Below are positions 61,484 through 64,000 of a DNA stretch of 64,000 nucleotides, in pieces (the first letter of the stretch is position 1; every line of letters starts with the position of its first letter). Below the pieces are notes generated by a model. It saw nothing but the letters and a program-made list of their open reading frames with translations. It was not told the origin of the DNA and did no database searches. Made by a program: the position numbers and the translations under genes. The stretch comes from Sipunculus nudus (lineage: Eukaryota > Annelida > Sipuncula > Golfingiida > Sipunculidae): contig CM049321.1 in NCBI GenBank assembly GCA_026874595.1, positions 2,290,479-2,354,478 on the forward strand. The letters are read 5' to 3'.

Positions 61484-63862
61484 GTCTAGTATGCCCAGAC
61501 AATCTAATGAAATGTGTAAAATCACGAGGATTGTCAGTACCTTGGGTAACCACTGGGCACAGAATGCTTTACAGCAGTTAACCAGGGGAGACGTGCAGCT
61601 TTAAACAACTCTGTAGCAATTATCCTGGCATTTTGTGCCTTAGCGATGCCACAGCAGGAATTCAGGAACGTTACGAGATGATTCAAAGTTCATTCCGTGC
61701 TTGTCTTGCCGTGCTTTTCTAACTAGGAAACAAAATTAAGTTTCATTAACCAGTGAAACGGAGCCTCTAGGGATATTTCAAAAAGACAAAATGGATATTG
61801 CTGCCAAAGATATTTATTAAAGACGTGATCTGTTTAGTAATTTTTATCCTAAACAGCCCGGTAAATGTTTCCCCTGTCATTCTGCTCTTTGAAAACTCCC
61901 CACGGAGAAAACGAATTGAGCACATTCTCCCTATGCTTCTACCAAGTGAAGACCCCCTCTAAAACCAGTTCATACATCATAACAACATTAGTCTCCACAA
62001 ATATAATAGAACAAGCCAAACTTCTCCATGGTATTTCAATATATTGATTAAAAAGCCGTTTATATTGTAGTATATTAAGTGTATATTTCACACAAAAGCA
62101 AATATCTAGTGCAAAGGTACATTCCCTCATTCTCGGAAAATAAGTTATCGTTTGAATTATTTTTGTAACTTCCAGGCCCCCTTTAAGGCTCTTCTGGTCC
62201 GGGACATTCGTTTCTCGTCCGAGGACTGCATTATTTTATTTTTTTCCGTTCCATTGGTTTTTAAAAAGCGCCACTTTAAATTTCAACGATTCATCAAAGA
62301 GAAATTGCGAATACCATTTCTTCAATTTGTCCTTCCCTGATTCCCATATTTACAGGTGGACCACGGTCCCAACCAATCTGGACAAAGGCCAGACGTGATC
62401 TGCTCTGGAAACTGACGGGATTTGTCCTTGTTTAGATGTTTTATATATTGTTCTGGTTATTCAAAATCCAGTGACCTCCAACGTCGTCTAGTTAAAGATT
62501 CTATACAGATTAACTTTTCATTTTAACTTACTTCAAAATCATAAAATACCGTATCCACATCCCCATTAATACTCAAGATAACACAATTATAATTTATATC
62601 TAAAAGATGAAAACAGACACTCGGGACCTTTGGAGTTATTTTATTATCATCAATGACGGGCAAAAAAATATAATTTTAGGTACAGTTTTTCTTCAAATGT
62701 TTTCATTAGATGTCAAGGAAATTAGGATTGGAAGTAGAGGCGGCTTTGGTTTATCATACATATGTTTAAGAACAAAATAGACTTCAGCAACTGCTTAACT
62801 CGGGATTTCTCACACGAGAAGAACATAAAAAATTCATAGCAGTATCTTATTTAAATGCAAACAAACAAAGGGGCTTCATACAACAAGAAAAACACATTCC
62901 ATTGAGCTGCTTTCTGTTTGAAATGTATTTTAGAGACAACTGACAAAAAAGTTAAGAATATAGCAAATTATGTTTTTATTAACATAGACAATATCACTAT
63001 ATCAGGTTACACAGTACTAATATTAGTACTATTTTATTTGAATAAGATAATGTAATATAATAACCGAAACTTTTCCTTTATCCTGCATTAGCGTGCTTAA
63101 TCACGGCACTTTATTTTACTATGATTAATATCAATCGATTCTAATTGATAGAGCGCCTGTAAAATAAAGCATTCTTTGTTTTCGCTAAAGGTATATGCAA
63201 ATAAAATGCAAAGACATTTTAAGAAATATAAAAGAATATTAAATTGGTTCAAAACTAATCATTCATGCAAAGTCATCAATGTATTCATTTCAAACAGGAT
63301 TGTGAAATAGTTTGAATCGCGAAAAATGGTTTATTATTGACATGATGTTTTTTTCATATAAACAACGCTGATATTTCAGAAAAATTTGAATGTACATGTT
63401 AAAATATAACCTTATATCAACATTCACTGACTTCCAAGAGTGTTTGAAGCTGATATTATAACAAGGACCGTGGAATGTATATGGTATGCTGCCCTCTTTT
63501 CAGTAGATGTCCCCGTTTTGAACATGGGCACGGAGATCATGTGACCCGTGAACGACATAACATCTGTAACATATACCAAAAATCTCAAATGCATGAAATA
63601 TATTCAAGAGAAAAAATATACTAACGCCAGCCTCAAGCTCCACGCTTCCTGTCTGGTAGAACTCTCTCTAATCTTCCTATCTTTAGGAAACCAGACTAAC
63701 ACAAGCGTCATGCAACAGACCTCAGCTATCGCCGCTAAAGCATTTTTATGCTTTCCGCACGCTTGCCGCATTGGATAATGAATTTAATACATAGAAGCTT
63801 GTTAGATAACACTTTTGCTTTCTAATACAAGACATATACACGCATGTTTCTAACAATAGTTG

Positions 63863-63905
63863 TTTATATATATACATATATATATATATACATATATATA
63901 CATAC

Positions 63906-63980
<75 letters not shown>
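63863..63980. repeat. (AT)n-(AG)n compound microsatellite
   Basis: Interrupted AT from 63863, uninterrupted AT 63909-63940, AG 63941-63980. Counterpart of 53322-53396. Confidence 0.93.
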
Positions 63981-63981
<1 letters not shown>

Positions 63982-64000
63982 AATAGGTGCAACAGAACAA

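Larger units (their letters stand above)
59340..63982 (+). repeat. Paralogous block C
   Basis: Collinear with block B (41400-44724, 47109-48786, 53148-53410) but lacking B's two insertions and ~0.75 kb corresponding to B 41900-42640. It gives the uninterrupted TTTA site (62059-62062) and the single target site (63657-63708) used to define those insertions. It has its own rearrangement at 61316-61483. It runs to the window end. Confidence 0.85.

Overview
This is eukaryotic, AT-rich, repeat-dominated DNA, most likely from a marine invertebrate. The dispersed hairpin-ended repeats with CCGTCCGTCTG-like tracts and CCCATGGG ends, together with the LINE and transposon fossils, make me think of a mollusc such as a bivalve; this is an inference. 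There are no operons, no bacterial-type genes and no CRISPR. I see no intact cellular gene with a convincing complete structure. What can be read is mobile-element debris, old segmental duplications, satellites and a few possible isolated exons.

Layout. 1-4.8 kb: nested dispersed repeats with a perfect-stem hairpin start and a GACCCATGGGTC end, carrying a 590-bp inserted element with 14-bp terminal inverted repeats. 5.7 kb: a short G-rich element with CAGGGGCGGATC ends. 8.4-10.6 kb: an AACGTT-rich satellite with a 187-bp period and a three-unit higher-order repeat. 13.0-13.65 kb: an almost perfect 347-bp tandem duplication with a TATA box and a 27-codon frame. 16.6-18.8 kb: tRNA-like SINE pieces and a decayed KRBA2/Ginger-like integrase-type gene. 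20.1 kb: a possible terminal exon. 23.6-26.9 kb: a possible LRR pseudogene, then a diverged tandem duplication of about 1.4 kb.

27.7-64 kb: several diverged paralogous blocks. Three copies (A at 34.75-37.6 kb, B at 41.15-53.4 kb, C at 59.34-64 kb) align with each other and share an (AT)n tract at the same place. Because C retains uninterrupted sites, insertions in B can be delimited. One is a 2,384-bp element with 15/16-bp inverted ends flanked by TTAA on both sides (44,725-47,108). The other is a 4.3-kb LINE (48,787-53,095) flanked by a 52-54-bp target-site duplication. Comparison with B and C also shows a ~1.2-kb hairpin-type element inserted in A.

The most striking point is the LINE. Between its flanking duplications it carries, in order, a NADAR-like domain (predicted ADP-ribose/NAD-related fold) as ORF1, an apurinic-type endonuclease, and an L1/Tx1-type reverse transcriptase region. 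All are decayed. Because the whole unit sits inside one insertion with a matching uninterrupted paralogous site, the NADAR domain travelled with the retrotransposon and is not a chance neighbour.
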